From a bacterium (GTDB lineage: Bacteria; Myxococcota_A; UBA9160; SZUA-336): a stretch of DNA of 49,032 nt. Location: assembly GCA_024226335.1 (NCBI GenBank), contig JAAELY010000234.1:1-49032 (forward strand), written 5' to 3'. Shown piece by piece: positions 33,440-42,623 of the stretch; the stretch's first letter is position 1; every line of letters starts with the position of its first letter. The position numbers and the translations under genes were made by a program. A model generated the notes under the pieces. The model was given only the letters and a program-made list of their open reading frames with translations, was not told the origin of the DNA and searched no databases.

Positions 33440-34915
33440 AAGCTCGCTCGGTAGCGGTTCGCTCACGGACGGAGATGGACTGCGAGCCGAACGCAAGCCG
33501 TCGAGTTGGGTTCGGATCTCGGCATGGCGTTTGCGATCGAGGCTGTAGAACGCGAAGAGTGCGATCGGGATCATGTGTAGCGTGCCCAGGACCGGTCCCA
33601 TGAAGACGCCCATGCGGAAGACGACCTCGGGTGCGACGCCGACTGCATCCACGTTTGCCGGGAACTCGATGAACGAGAGCACCAGGCCGCCCAGCATCGT
33701 TCCCAGTCCCGAGACGGCCTTGCCCGAGAACGCCAGTGCTGAAAAGAAGATGCCTTCTTGACGCTCTCCGGTGCGGATCTCCTCCTCATCGACGACGTCC
33801 GTGATCATCGAGCGCGCGATTACACCCACGATCGCGCCTGCGCCTGTCCCCAGGCCGTAACTGGTCACGATCATGGGAAGCAGCCAGGGATTTCCGTTGT
33901 CCGGCAACACGTCGAGGAGTCGCAGGCTGATCATGGTGATCGAGTCGAAGGCCGCGAAGGTTGCCAGTGTGATCAGGACGTGCTTTTTCTCGAAACGACC
34001 GGCGATTCCCTGGACGATCGCAAACGCCAGAAGGTTGACTGTGAATCCGGCGAAGATGAAGTACTTGATCTGGGCCGGCAGCAGGCCCCAGAAGTAGGTC
34101 TGCATGTGCAGGGCAAGCGTGCCTCCGATCCCTCCGAGCGCTCCTCCGATCACCGTGCCGATGAACATCAAGCGGAAGTTGCGATTGTGCAGCGCCTGGG
34201 TGAGTTCCCGAAACACGCGCGCGAAGCTGAAGCCTTCCTTCACGTCTGGCGGTTCGGGCAGTCGGCGTGCTGCACGCTGGGTCAGCGCGGTCGACAGAAA
34301 GATCCCGACGAAGATGTAGACCACGCCGACTGCGGCCAGATGCGGATAGGCGTCCGGATTGAGCAGTCCGTTCTCGAAGGCTTCGCTCTTCTGGAAGATG
34401 GCCGTGTACGCGATCAGGGCGAAGCTTCCGCCGCCGAGCCAGCCAAACAGGTGGGCGTAACCCCAGATGCGACTGCGCTCGCTGTAATCCGGCGAGAGTT
34501 CGGCTCCGAACGCGTTATGCGGGATCTGGAAGAAGGTCATGAATGAGCGAGCCAGGATCGCAAAGAACGTGAGCCATCCGAAAAGCTCGTACTCGGAAAG
34601 TCCGTCGATGGGTGTCCAGAGGTAGTAGAAGGAGATGCACAGGGGCACTCCCGACATCCACATGAAAGGATGGCGGCGCCCGTTTCTCGAGCGCCAGTTA
34701 TCGGAGAGCGAACCGATCATCGGATCATTGATCGCATCGAAGACGATCGCGATGCCCAGCGCCAGTCCCGTCAACCAACCGTCGAGTCCGAGTACCTGCG
34801 TGTAGTAGAACAGCAGGAAGACGTGCATCGAATAGCCCTTGGTCGCAGTTGCGAACTCACCGATGCCGAAGCCGATCTTGGTGGATACCGATACGTGGGC
34901 GGAGGGCTGACTCAT
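33428..34915 (-). CDS. MFS transporter, GPH family, second copy
   Basis: A 495-residue transporter of the same family as the one at 23934 but clearly diverged from it. It has FDAINDPMIGSLSDNWRSRNGRRHPFMW after helix 2, IPHNAFGAELSPDYSERSRIWGY, and SMITDVVDEEEIRTGERQEGIFFSALAFSGKAV in the second half. ATG 34915 has GGAGG upstream. It stands alone on its strand. The substrate is not predictable; sugars, uronides or organic anions are typical. Confidence 0.87.
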   Translation of the reverse strand: MSQPSAHVSVSTKIGFGIGEFATATKGYSMHVFLLFYYTQVLGLDGWLTGLALGIAIVFDAINDPMIGSLSDNWRSRNGRRHPFMWMSGVPLCISFYYLWTPIDGLSEYELFGWLTFFAILARSFMTFFQIPHNAFGAELSPDYSERSRIWGYAHLFGWLGGGSFALIAYTAIFQKSEAFENGLLNPDAYPHLAAVGVVYIFVGIFLSTALTQRAARRLPEPPDVKEGFSFARVFRELTQALHNRNFRLMFIGTVIGGALGGIGGTLALHMQTYFWGLLPAQIKYFIFAGFTVNLLAFAIVQGIAGRFEKKHVLITLATFAAFDSITMISLRLLDVLPDNGNPWLLPMIVTSYGLGTGAGAIVGVIARSMITDVVDEEEIRTGERQEGIFFSALAFSGKAVSGLGTMLGGLVLSFIEFPANVDAVGVAPEVVFRMGVFMGPVLGTLHMIPIALFAFYSLDRKRHAEIRTQLDGLRSARSPSPSVSEPLPSELLLE

Positions 34916-34993
34916 GAGCCCTCCATACTACGCGATTCTCGAGTGACACCGCAGAGGTGGCCCGAAAGCAGGAGGGCGGGGTAGTCTCTGGCC

Positions 34994-35755
34994 ATGAGCC
35001 AGGAAAAGAGTGGGCAGCAGGCGCCGGATGAAGAGCACGACGTGGAACCTCAGCCCGCCGAATTCCAGGACAACCACCTCGAAGATACCTCCAGTGGCAT
35101 CCTGCGAGCGGGGATCTTCGGGGCTTCGGACGGCCTGGTTTCGAACCTCGCTCTGGTGATGGGGGTGGCCGGGGGAACCTCCGACCCCGAGGCGGTCATC
35201 CTGGCTGGTACGGCGGGACTGCTGGCCGGTGGTTTTTCCATGGCCGCGGGCGAGTACGTGTCGATGCGCACGCAGCGCGAAGTGCTGGAGCGCGAGTTGC
35301 GCCTGGAGCGGGAGCACATCCTCAACCATCCGGAAGAGGAAGAAGCCCACCTGGTCGAACTGTTGCAACAGAATGGTCTCAGCGAAGAAGATGCGCTGCG
35401 GGTGGCCGCGCAGGTGCACGCGAACATCGACCCGGCCGTGGATTTTCACGCTCGCTTCGAACTGGGGATCCATCCCACCACCATGGGTTCTCCCGTTGGC
35501 GCCGCTCTGTCGTCTTTCCTCGCCTTCGTGATCGGAGCCCTGGTGCCGTTGCTCCCCTGGTTCTTCCTGTCCGAGGCAGTCGTCGTTTCGATGGGGCTTT
35601 CGGCGGTGGCGTTGTTGCTCGTGGGCGGGGGAGTGACGAAAGTGACGGGGCTCAGCCCGGTGAAGGGAGCTCTGCGCCAGTTGGCCTTCGGCGTGGCGGC
35701 TGCGGGTGTTACCTATTGGATCGGCCGACTGATCAGCATGTCCGTGGCGGCGTAG
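34994..35755 (+). CDS. VIT1/CCC1 family metal transporter
   Basis: A 253-residue protein: a soluble acidic N-terminus, then GILRAGIFGASDGLVSNLAL, the signature first span of VIT1/CCC1 iron/manganese transporters, and GLLAGGFSMAAGEYVSMRTQ after helix 2. A cytosolic acidic segment (EEEEAHLVELL) corresponds to the metal-binding domain, and three C-terminal spans follow. It probably moves Fe(II) or Mn(II) out of the cytosol. ATG 34994 is the start. It stands alone; about 210 bases of apparently empty sequence follow. Confidence 0.87.
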   Translation: MSQEKSGQQAPDEEHDVEPQPAEFQDNHLEDTSSGILRAGIFGASDGLVSNLALVMGVAGGTSDPEAVILAGTAGLLAGGFSMAAGEYVSMRTQREVLERELRLEREHILNHPEEEEAHLVELLQQNGLSEEDALRVAAQVHANIDPAVDFHARFELGIHPTTMGSPVGAALSSFLAFVIGALVPLLPWFFLSEAVVVSMGLSAVALLLVGGGVTKVTGLSPVKGALRQLAFGVAAAGVTYWIGRLISMSVAA

Positions 35756-35965
35756 CCGTTCAGAGCGGGGCGACGGGTACCTTCATCGCGCGCGCTCCCG
35801 GATTGCGCGGACTGTGCCCGAAAAGATGTTTTGCGAAATCGGCTCTGGGCATCGGCCCTGCAAACAGTGGTCGAGAGGATTTTTCAATCACTCGATTGAC
35901 CCGCCGGTAGCGGCTGTGGGAGATTGGTGAACGCGGTTTCGGTCCAGAGCCTCGGAGGTCGTGCT

Positions 35966-37042
35966 TTGAGTCATCGAGTTATTCAATGGGGTACGGGCAA
36001 TGTGGGTTTCCACAGCCTGCGCCACATCATCGCTCACCCCGAACTTGAACTGGCCGGAGTTCATGCGCACAACCCGGACAAGATCGGCAGAGATGCCGCG
36101 GCGTTGTGCGGGCTTTCGGAGGACACCGGCATCATCGCGACCAGCGATGTCGATGCCCTGCTGGCACTCGAGGCCGACGCCGTGGTCTACACGGTGAAGG
36201 GGGAGACGCGCCCTCGAGATGTCATCCCGGAACTCGAGCGGATTCTCTCCTCGGGCGCCAACGTCGTGTCGACGGCGATGATCTTCCTGATATATCCTCA
36301 GCACGCTCACGCATCCCTGCGCGATCCGCTCGAAAAGGCCTGCCAGACCGGTCGAACTACTCTCTTCGTCAACGGCGTGGATCCCGGATTTTCGGGCGAC
36401 GTTCTGCCTTTGACCGCTTTGCAGCTCTCGGATCAGGTCGAAGAGATCCGCGTACAGGAATTCTGCGACTACTCGACGTACGAAGATCCCGAGTTTACGG
36501 GCGTGAGTTTCGGATTTGGGCGTCCCGCTGACTACACTCCGCCACTCGCCCTGGCCGGTTCGCTACGGGCGGGTTGGGGCGGAATGGTGCAGCTCATCGC
36601 CGATGATCTCGGGATCGAACTCGATGAAATCCACGAGAGTTTCGATCGCCACTACGCAGAAGAATCCTTCGACACTCCGATGATGCACGTGGAAAAGGGC
36701 ACCTGTGCTGCGGTGCGTTTCGTTCTGGAAGGGAGGGTCGCGGGGCGGGCTGTTGTCGTCACCGAGCATGTAAATCGCTTGGGCAACGACATTGCGCCGG
36801 ACTGGCCCGCTCCACCTGAAGGTCGACGGGGTGTGCATCGTTGTATCGTGAAAGGCAATCCCGGCGTTCAGCTGGAATGCTTCCTGACCGGCGAGGATGG
36901 AGACCACAACACCGGTGGTGTTCAGGCGACCGCGATGCGCGTGATCAACGCGATTCCCGCGGTCTGTGAGCACACTGCAGGTCTGGTGAGCTGCCTCGAT
37001 CTACCCTACATGCCATCGCGCAATCTGAAGGTACGCAACTGA
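35966..37042 (+). CDS. DHDPR-like NAD(P)-dependent dehydrogenase
   Basis: A 358-residue protein. RVIQWGTGNVGFHSLRHI is a Rossmann motif, and the overall pattern resembles dihydrodipicolinate-reductase-like proteins and 2,4-diaminopentanoate dehydrogenase, common in actinobacteria and deltaproteobacteria. The start is a TTG at 35966 because GGAGG lies at correct spacing and the Rossmann strand follows at once. An in-frame extension to 35924 lacks a ribosome site. The reaction is unknown. It is followed with no gap by the glycosidase gene. Confidence 0.8.
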   Translation: MSHRVIQWGTGNVGFHSLRHIIAHPELELAGVHAHNPDKIGRDAAALCGLSEDTGIIATSDVDALLALEADAVVYTVKGETRPRDVIPELERILSSGANVVSTAMIFLIYPQHAHASLRDPLEKACQTGRTTLFVNGVDPGFSGDVLPLTALQLSDQVEEIRVQEFCDYSTYEDPEFTGVSFGFGRPADYTPPLALAGSLRAGWGGMVQLIADDLGIELDEIHESFDRHYAEESFDTPMMHVEKGTCAAVRFVLEGRVAGRAVVVTEHVNRLGNDIAPDWPAPPEGRRGVHRCIVKGNPGVQLECFLTGEDGDHNTGGVQATAMRVINAIPAVCEHTAGLVSCLDLPYMPSRNLKVRN

Positions 37043-37092
37043 ACGCCGCGACTCTGTTCGCGCTTGCGTTACTTATTCCGGTTCAGTGGATC

Positions 37093-39399
37093 GTGCTGGG
37101 AACCGGGTCGGCGAGCGCAGCGGAAGAGGTCATTCCCCTGGCAGCCTGGCGGGCTCCCCCTCGGGATACGCTTCCCGTCGCGCGTTGGTGGTGGCCCGGG
37201 GGTAGCGTCGAGTCCGAGCGGATCGAGAGTCATCTTCGGCAGATCAAGGACGCGGGCTTCGGTGCAGTCGAACTCCAGCCTCTACTGCTTGGACTCGGTG
37301 CCGATGATCTGGCCGCGGATCCCGAGCTGCGCAGCGTGGGCCAGGCGAGGTTTCGCACGCGCGTCGCGACTGCCGCGGCGTCCGCCGCGCGACTCGGGCT
37401 CGACTTCGATCTGACGCTGGGCAGCGGATGGCCGGGCGGTCTTCCCACAGGAAAGCAGAACGCAGAACGCGAACTCAGAATGACGAGCTTCGACGTCTCT
37501 GGACCGCTTCACTTCGAAGGCGCGCTCCCCTCGCCACCGGATCAAAGCTACCGACGAGCGGTGGAGTGGGTACTCGATGTTCTGGGTCCGCCGGACACCG
37601 AAGCTGCACTCTTCGTCGTGCTTGCGGGGCATCTCGGACCGGCACGCGGAGGCGTGCCGACGCTGCGAGAGGTTCGCGACATCACGAGCCGGGCAACCGG
37701 AGGCCGTCTTGACTGGCGCGTGCCCGAGGGGGCGTGGCGCGTGTTCGTCTTCTACTCGAGTTCGACCGAACACTTCGTCATGGGCGGGGCTTTTCCGGGT
37801 GAGGAGGCCGACGCGCGGGTCGTGGATCATCTATCGCAGCGGGGTGCAGATGCTCTGCTAGAGGGTTACGCGAGCCCGTTGATCGATGCGATCGGGTCCG
37901 GCCAGGTGCGAGAGGTCTTCGTCGACAGTTTCGAACTCATGGGCGAGTTACCGTTTGCGAGTGGCTTCCGGGACGCGTTCAAGACCCGCATGGGTTACGA
38001 CCTCACGCCTCACCTGCCGTTGTTGTTTCGCAAGGGAGGCGAATCCAAGTACGGGGAGATGATGGATCTGCTGGGTCGAAACGGGGGGCCGCTCTACTTG
38101 GCAGAGCACTCCGGTCAAGCCGAACGGATTCGCGAAGACTACGAAGAGGTGCGGCGAAGTCTGTTCGAAGAGCAGTTCGTGCGACGTTTCTCGGATTGGG
38201 CGCGAGCGCGCAAACTCCGGCTTCGGCTTCAAGCGCACGGAGGCTACGGAGACTATCTGGATACCTATGCGATCGCCGACGTGCCGGAGTCCGAAGGCTT
38301 GTTTGGCGGTGGAAGTTTCGACTTTCTGAAGCTCGCCGCTTCCGCAGCGCATGTAGCTGGCCGTCGCTGGGCTTCTTCGGAAGCTTTCATCACCTTGCGG
38401 ATCTTCGGAACCCATCTGTCCGAGGACGAGATGCGCCTGTTGGCCGGGCGCGCCTACTCGGCGGGCATCAACCGCCTGGCGTTTCACGGCGTTCCCTATC
38501 CCTACCAAAGGGCCGACGCTGGCATCTGGTACCCGTTCAGCGGCGGGTTTGGCCGCATTCTGGCGGGTCCTCTGCCGATGTCATCGCAGATCGATGCTGC
38601 GACGCTCGCGACACTACACGATTTTACTCGCTTCCTGGCGCGAATGTCCGTTGCGATGAGTCGCGGCGAACCCGCTGCAGATCTCGCCTGGTTGCGCTCC
38701 GATCCGATCTATCCCGACGCGGCCAGCTTCCAGTTCGGCCGCATCACGGCGCGGGACGGCGAGTCCGAGACGACCCGGGCGTTGCGCGCGCGCGGTCTGG
38801 TTCACGATCGCGTCAGTCGGCGAATGCTCGCAGCGGCCCGAGTGGAACAGGGAAGGGTGAGGATCGGAGCGCAGACGTATCGTGCCGTGCTCCTGGACCC
38901 AGTCGAGGTCGCGACACCCGCGCTCGTCGAGCGTCTGGTCCGCATCGCCGAGGCGGGGATTCCCGTGCTCGCGTTGGGCGCGTTACCCGAGCGAGCTACG
39001 GGATTTCGCGACGCCAAGATGCGCGATGCGCGGGTCCGCGCCGCGCTCGAGGCGCTTTCTGCGCGCGTGCTTCGGGTCGGTCAGACCGATTCGCTCGAAG
39101 CCCTCCTCAAAAAGCATGTAAGACCCGGGTTGGTCGAGCCCGTTTCCGGAGAGAACCTGGCTGTCTCCCTCGACAGGCGGCGCATTGAAGCGGGCGACAC
39201 GCTTCTGCTGGTGAACGAATCCTGGTCGTCCCACGTTGCCCGACTTCGCTTCGTGCGGGCAGGGGGTGAGTTGAGGCGCTGGGATCCCCGCTCCGGTGCC
39301 AGTGAGCGGCTGCGCGAAAGCGTCGCAGCGGGTGATGAGATAGCGCTGAAGCTCGAAGCTGCGGAGTCTTTGATCTTGACGTTGAGATCCCTCGAGTGA
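37093..39399 (+). CDS. GH106-like glycoside hydrolase (alpha-L-rhamnosidase family)
   Basis: A 768-residue protein from the GTG at 37093. VARWWWPGGSVESERIESHLRQIKDAGFGAVELQP and GLDFDLTLGSGWPGG match the catalytic barrel start of GH106-type alpha-L-rhamnosidases; VFVDSFELMG and LQAHGGYGDYLDTYAIADVPESE hold candidate acidic catalytic residues. The frame is open 54 bases further upstream and encodes a textbook signal peptide (NAATLFALALLIPVQWIVLG, then TGSASA). That would start at CTG 37039, which overlaps the previous stop as CTGA and has GAAGG at seven-base spacing. With the GTG start the signal is lost, so the longer form (786 residues) is probably real. It likely removes rhamnose or a related sugar outside the cytosol. 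Confidence 0.8.
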   Translation: MLGTGSASAAEEVIPLAAWRAPPRDTLPVARWWWPGGSVESERIESHLRQIKDAGFGAVELQPLLLGLGADDLAADPELRSVGQARFRTRVATAAASAARLGLDFDLTLGSGWPGGLPTGKQNAERELRMTSFDVSGPLHFEGALPSPPDQSYRRAVEWVLDVLGPPDTEAALFVVLAGHLGPARGGVPTLREVRDITSRATGGRLDWRVPEGAWRVFVFYSSSTEHFVMGGAFPGEEADARVVDHLSQRGADALLEGYASPLIDAIGSGQVREVFVDSFELMGELPFASGFRDAFKTRMGYDLTPHLPLLFRKGGESKYGEMMDLLGRNGGPLYLAEHSGQAERIREDYEEVRRSLFEEQFVRRFSDWARARKLRLRLQAHGGYGDYLDTYAIADVPESEGLFGGGSFDFLKLAASAAHVAGRRWASSEAFITLRIFGTHLSEDEMRLLAGRAYSAGINRLAFHGVPYPYQRADAGIWYPFSGGFGRILAGPLPMSSQIDAATLATLHDFTRFLARMSVAMSRGEPAADLAWLRSDPIYPDAASFQFGRITARDGESETTRALRARGLVHDRVSRRMLAAARVEQGRVRIGAQTYRAVLLDPVEVATPALVERLVRIAEAGIPVLALGALPERATGFRDAKMRDARVRAALEALSARVLRVGQTDSLEALLKKHVRPGLVEPVSGENLAVSLDRRRIEAGDTLLLVNESWSSHVARLRFVRAGGELRRWDPRSGASERLRESVAAGDEIALKLEAAESLILTLRSLE

Positions 39400-39489
39400 T
39401 CGCAAACGAGTCGCTGCGCGGTCCCGGTTTCGAATCGCTCCCGGGCCGTTTATGATGCGGTGCTCCACTGCTGAAGATCGGCGCACCCG

Positions 39490-40962
39490 ATGCTGAATCC
39501 GAATACGCCCGTTCTGGTGGGTGTGGCTCAACTTCTCAATCGCATCGAAGCACTCGACGAAGCTCTCGAGCCCGTCGAGATGATGTTCCGTGCAAGTGCC
39601 TTGGCCGAGCGAGACACGGGCGCCTCTGGGGTGCTGAAGCAGATTCAATCGGTGCGCGTGATTCGCGGTATCTGGGGCTACGAGAACCCGGCCGCCCATA
39701 TCGCAGAGCGCGTCGGCGCGCACGGCGCGCAGACTGTAGGCACACTCTTCGGAGGCAACCAGAACCAGGCCATCATCAATCACACGGCGTTGGAAATTCT
39801 CGGCGGTGAACTGGATCTGGTGCTGATCACCGGTGCGGAGAACGGTTACAGCGCCAGCAAGGCTCGCAAGGCGGGCGTCGATCTGGCCAGAACATCGGCT
39901 CCGGGTGATTACGATCTCTTGATCGGTTCCCAGAAACCCGAACACCACCGGTACGAACTCGCCAAGGGTATTCAAAGTCCGATCCAGATCTATCCGATGT
40001 ACGAGAATGCAATCCGCTTTCAGCGCGGTGAGACCTTGTCCGGACATCTGGAGCGCGTGTCGGAACTCTGGTCGCGCTTCAATGACGTGGCGCAGGCCAA
40101 TCCGCACGCGTGGGTGCGCCAGAACGTGTCGGCCGAGCAGATTCGCACGCCGTCGTCGGGCAATCGCGCGATCAGCTTTCCGTACACGAAGCTCATGAAC
40201 GCCAATATGATGGTCGATATGGGCGCGGCGCTGATCATGTGTTCGGTCGGCAAGGCAAAGCAACTCGGGATCGACTCGAACCGGTGGATCTATCCGCTCG
40301 CCGGAGCGCAAGGCTACGATCACTTCTCCGCGTCGGTTCGCGATAACTTCTACACCTCGCCCGGTATTCGAATTACGGGCGCGCGCGTGCTCGATCTCGC
40401 GCAGATAGAAGTGGGTGATCTCGCATTCGTGGACCTGTACAGCTGTTTCCCCTCGGCAGTACAGGTGGCCGCCGATGAACTCGGTCTGTCGCAAGAAGAT
40501 CCGTTGACCGTGACTGGGGGGCTGACCTTCGGTGGGGGGCCCCTCAACAACTATGTCATGCACAGCATTGCGCGCATGGTGGAGTTATTGCGCGTGAACC
40601 CCGGCGCCCGCGGGCTGATCACGGCCAACGGCGGAAATCTCTACAAGCACGCGCACGGCGTCTACTCGAGTGCGCCCCCGGAGCGGGACTTCCGGTTTGC
40701 CAATGTCCAGGCGGAGATCGATGCCCTTCCGGCTCGCGAATGCCTGCCAGCGTATAAGGGCGATGTCACGATCGAGTCCTATACCGTCATGTTCTCGCCA
40801 GACGGACCGTCGATCGGGCACTTTTCGTGTCTGACGCATGAAGGTCAGCGCGTCTGGGCGAACACGAAAGACCGCGACCTCCTGCAGGCGATGCAAACCG
40901 AGGAATTCTGCGGTCGCCCGGCCAGGCTGGACGAGCGAGAAGAGATCGCTCTCAGGTCTTGA
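39490..40962 (+). CDS. Thiolase-like (SCP2-type) protein without the usual Cys
   Basis: A 490-residue protein annotated in relatives as acetyl-CoA acetyltransferase. Thiolase-like segments are PVLVGVAQ at the start, DLVLITGAENGYSASKAR after the nucleophile position, and FGGGPLNNYVMHSIARM near the C-terminal active-site His. Where thiolases have the acyl-accepting Cys (CaSG), this protein reads GGNQNQAIINHTA at 88-100, with no Cys. It may therefore be a non-condensing SCP2-thiolase-like or CoA-binding partner enzyme, or use another chemistry. The ATG at 39490 lacks a strong ribosome site. It stands alone, convergent with the Spy-like gene (10 bases). Confidence 0.8.
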   Translation: MLNPNTPVLVGVAQLLNRIEALDEALEPVEMMFRASALAERDTGASGVLKQIQSVRVIRGIWGYENPAAHIAERVGAHGAQTVGTLFGGNQNQAIINHTALEILGGELDLVLITGAENGYSASKARKAGVDLARTSAPGDYDLLIGSQKPEHHRYELAKGIQSPIQIYPMYENAIRFQRGETLSGHLERVSELWSRFNDVAQANPHAWVRQNVSAEQIRTPSSGNRAISFPYTKLMNANMMVDMGAALIMCSVGKAKQLGIDSNRWIYPLAGAQGYDHFSASVRDNFYTSPGIRITGARVLDLAQIEVGDLAFVDLYSCFPSAVQVAADELGLSQEDPLTVTGGLTFGGGPLNNYVMHSIARMVELLRVNPGARGLITANGGNLYKHAHGVYSSAPPERDFRFANVQAEIDALPARECLPAYKGDVTIESYTVMFSPDGPSIGHFSCLTHEGQRVWANTKDRDLLQAMQTEEFCGRPARLDEREEIALRS

Positions 40963-40972
40963 GAAAAGCGGG

Positions 40973-41503
40973 CTAGCGTTCTTCGAACGGCGGGGGGCCA
41001 TCGGGCGGAGGTCCGTCGTGAGGCGGTCCGCCAGGTGGTGGCCTCCGCCCTCCGCGCGGGCGGTTTTCTTCACGGATGCGCACCAGTTCCTCGCGCTGCT
41101 CGGGTGTGAGCAGTGCGCGGATCTGTAGCATCGAGCGCAGTCGGTGTTTGTGCTCCGCAGTCTTCAGTTCGCCGAGCGCGCCGACCCGTTCCATGATGGC
41201 CGCTTCGTCGGGTCGTTCTTTCTCGAGTAGCTTGCGGATTTCGCGCTCGATGGTGTGGATCTGCTCACGCGACTCGCGGCTCTGCGTTCGCGAAGCCTTC
41301 GCCAGTTCGCTGACCTGAGCCAGAGTTGTTTCATCGAGCTTCAGCCGGTCTGCGTGTTTTTCCAGCACACGCTCGAGTGGGGGCGGTCCTCGGTGTCTCC
41401 CCTGTCCGCGTCCCGGCGGCTCTGCTCTGGCGATGTTCGCCAGCAGGATCGGCGCGATCAGCAGCAGGACTGCGGAGATGCGCTCGATTCGGGTCAGGTT
41501 CAT
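40973..41503 (-). CDS. Spy/CpxP-like periplasmic protein 1
   Basis: A 176-residue secreted helical protein. The signal is MNLTRIERISAVLLLIAPIL, then LANIARA. The body has the Spy/CpxP layout of long helices with an LTPEQREEL repeat (LxxxQ motif) and charged Arg/Glu stretches, followed by a Pro/Gly-rich tail. I start at ATG 41503, because the ATG at 41512 sits only one base behind the GGAGG. Relatives are periplasmic chaperones or metal sensors (CnrX, CpxP, ZraP). It is the last gene of the sigma/anti-sigma block. Confidence 0.82.
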   Translation of the reverse strand: MNLTRIERISAVLLLIAPILLANIARAEPPGRGQGRHRGPPPLERVLEKHADRLKLDETTLAQVSELAKASRTQSRESREQIHTIEREIRKLLEKERPDEAAIMERVGALGELKTAEHKHRLRSMLQIRALLTPEQREELVRIREENRPRGGRRPPPGGPPHDGPPPDGPPPFEER

Positions 41504-41530
41504 GTCTTTCATTCCTCCAAGCTTCCGGGC

Positions 41531-41929
41531 TTATACACCGTCGAGCAGCAAGCTTGCGATCGCCGCGTAGTCATCCGGTAGCTCGGCATTGTCCGACTCC
41601 GTCTCGTCCAGGGCCGAAGCGGACAGAGTCAGAAGCACTTCTTCGATTGATTGCGCGCTTGCCGTTTCCGAAAGCGGCGCGCCGAGGCCGGGCTGTTCGA
41701 TGACGTTCGGAACCGCAAACCAGAGTGCGAGTGCAGCGCTGGCCGCAAGCACTGCACCGAGAGGTGCGCGCCAGCCAAGGGTACGACGAGTGAGACGCGC
41801 GTCGAGTTCCTCGCGAAAGGTGACGCGCCGCGCCGGGGACATCGGCTCGGGCGTGTAGCCCCCGCGCAGCCGCTCAACGAACGCGGCTTCTTCCGGCGTG
41901 AGTTCGTTTAGAGGGTTTTCGTCACTCAA
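41531..41929 (-). CDS. Putative anti-sigma factor, single-pass membrane protein
   Basis: A 132-residue protein: a cytosolic N-terminal region of about 55 residues, one membrane span (PLGAVLAASAALALWFAVP) and a periplasmic acidic tail. No zinc-binding HxxxCxxC motif is present, so it is not a ZAS-type anti-sigma. Its role is inferred from position and topology, as for CnrY. The TTG start overlaps the sigma gene stop by eight bases (TTGAGTGA), tying its translation to the sigma factor. Confidence 0.7.
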   Translation of the reverse strand: MSDENPLNELTPEEAAFVERLRGGYTPEPMSPARRVTFREELDARLTRRTLGWRAPLGAVLAASAALALWFAVPNVIEQPGLGAPLSETASAQSIEEVLLTLSASALDETESDNAELPDDYAAIASLLLDGV

Positions 41930-42548
41930 GGTTCTCTCCCGAGGTGGGTTGCAGGTCCGCCAGTTCCTTTCGCAACGCGCGCAAGGCGCGGTGCAGATGA
42001 CTCTTGATCGTGCCCGGTGCGCGTCCAGCGATCTCTGCGGTTTCCGAGACAGTGAATCCTTCTATGTGGATCAATACGAAAGCCTCGCGTTGGCCGCGCG
42101 GTAGTTTTTCGAGAGCGGCGGCGATGCGGCGTTGCAGCCCGTGATCGCTCGGTGCGGCCGGGTTTGGATCCGCGCTCTCATCCGGCATGGCTCCTGCGAC
42201 CCGCAGGCGAATGGCCTGCCAGCGGCGATGACGCGCGACTTCGCGCAGGAGGATGCGATGGAACCAGGTCGATAGTTTGGCTTCGCCGCGGAAGCGGCGA
42301 AGCCCGCGATGGGCGCGGACGAAGGCTTCCTGGACGACGTCCTCTGCCGCGCTGCCATCCCCACCGAGCAGGCGCCACGCAAGCCGGACCGCGGGGTCGC
42401 GTTGCGTGGCGACCAGGTCGTCGAATTGCCGCTCCTGCGCGGTTCTCGTGCCCGCTGGCTCTTTTGCATCGATCTGGCTCCTGGCCACCTGCGTTGCCGC
42501 TCCCATACCTGTTTGAACCGTCAGGAGCCGGTTCGGGTTGCACGGCAT
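41922..42548 (-). CDS. ECF RNA polymerase sigma factor
   Basis: A 208-residue group-4 sigma factor: region 2 (GSAAEDVVQEAFVRAHRGLRRFRGEAKLSTWFHRILL) and region 4 (LEKLPRGQREAFVLIHIEGFTVSETAEIAGRAPGTIKSHLHRALRALR). It is likely held inactive by the overlapping membrane anti-sigma and released by an envelope signal sensed by the Spy-like proteins. ATG 42548 is used; ATG 42506 is an alternative that removes 14 residues. A perfect 17-bp hairpin lies 17 bases upstream of the start, in the leader. Confidence 0.87.
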   Translation of the reverse strand: MPCNPNRLLTVQTGMGAATQVARSQIDAKEPAGTRTAQERQFDDLVATQRDPAVRLAWRLLGGDGSAAEDVVQEAFVRAHRGLRRFRGEAKLSTWFHRILLREVARHRRWQAIRLRVAGAMPDESADPNPAAPSDHGLQRRIAAALEKLPRGQREAFVLIHIEGFTVSETAEIAGRAPGTIKSHLHRALRALRKELADLQPTSGENLE

Positions 42549-42564
42549 TCCCGTCTGGGATCAG

Positions 42565-42601
42565 GATAATACTCCCGGCGCAGAGCGCCGGGAGTATTAT
42601 C
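42565..42601. repeat. Perfect 17-bp inverted repeat in the sigma-factor leader
   Basis: The arms GATAATACTCCCGGCGC and GCGCCGGGAGTATTATC are exact reverse complements around an AGA loop. It lies between the end of the Spy-like gene (42640) and the sigma start (42548). No T-run follows on either strand, so it is not a classic terminator. A processing or stability hairpin, a translation-control structure or a long operator are the options. Confidence 0.75.
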
Positions 42602-42623
42602 TGGGAGGCCAGGGAGGGTCCCC

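Noticed and set aside
38983-40563. Minus-strand frame of 526 codons opposite the glycosidase and thiolase-like genes
   Set aside because: It covers the ends of two recognised plus-strand genes and has no motif or ribosome site.
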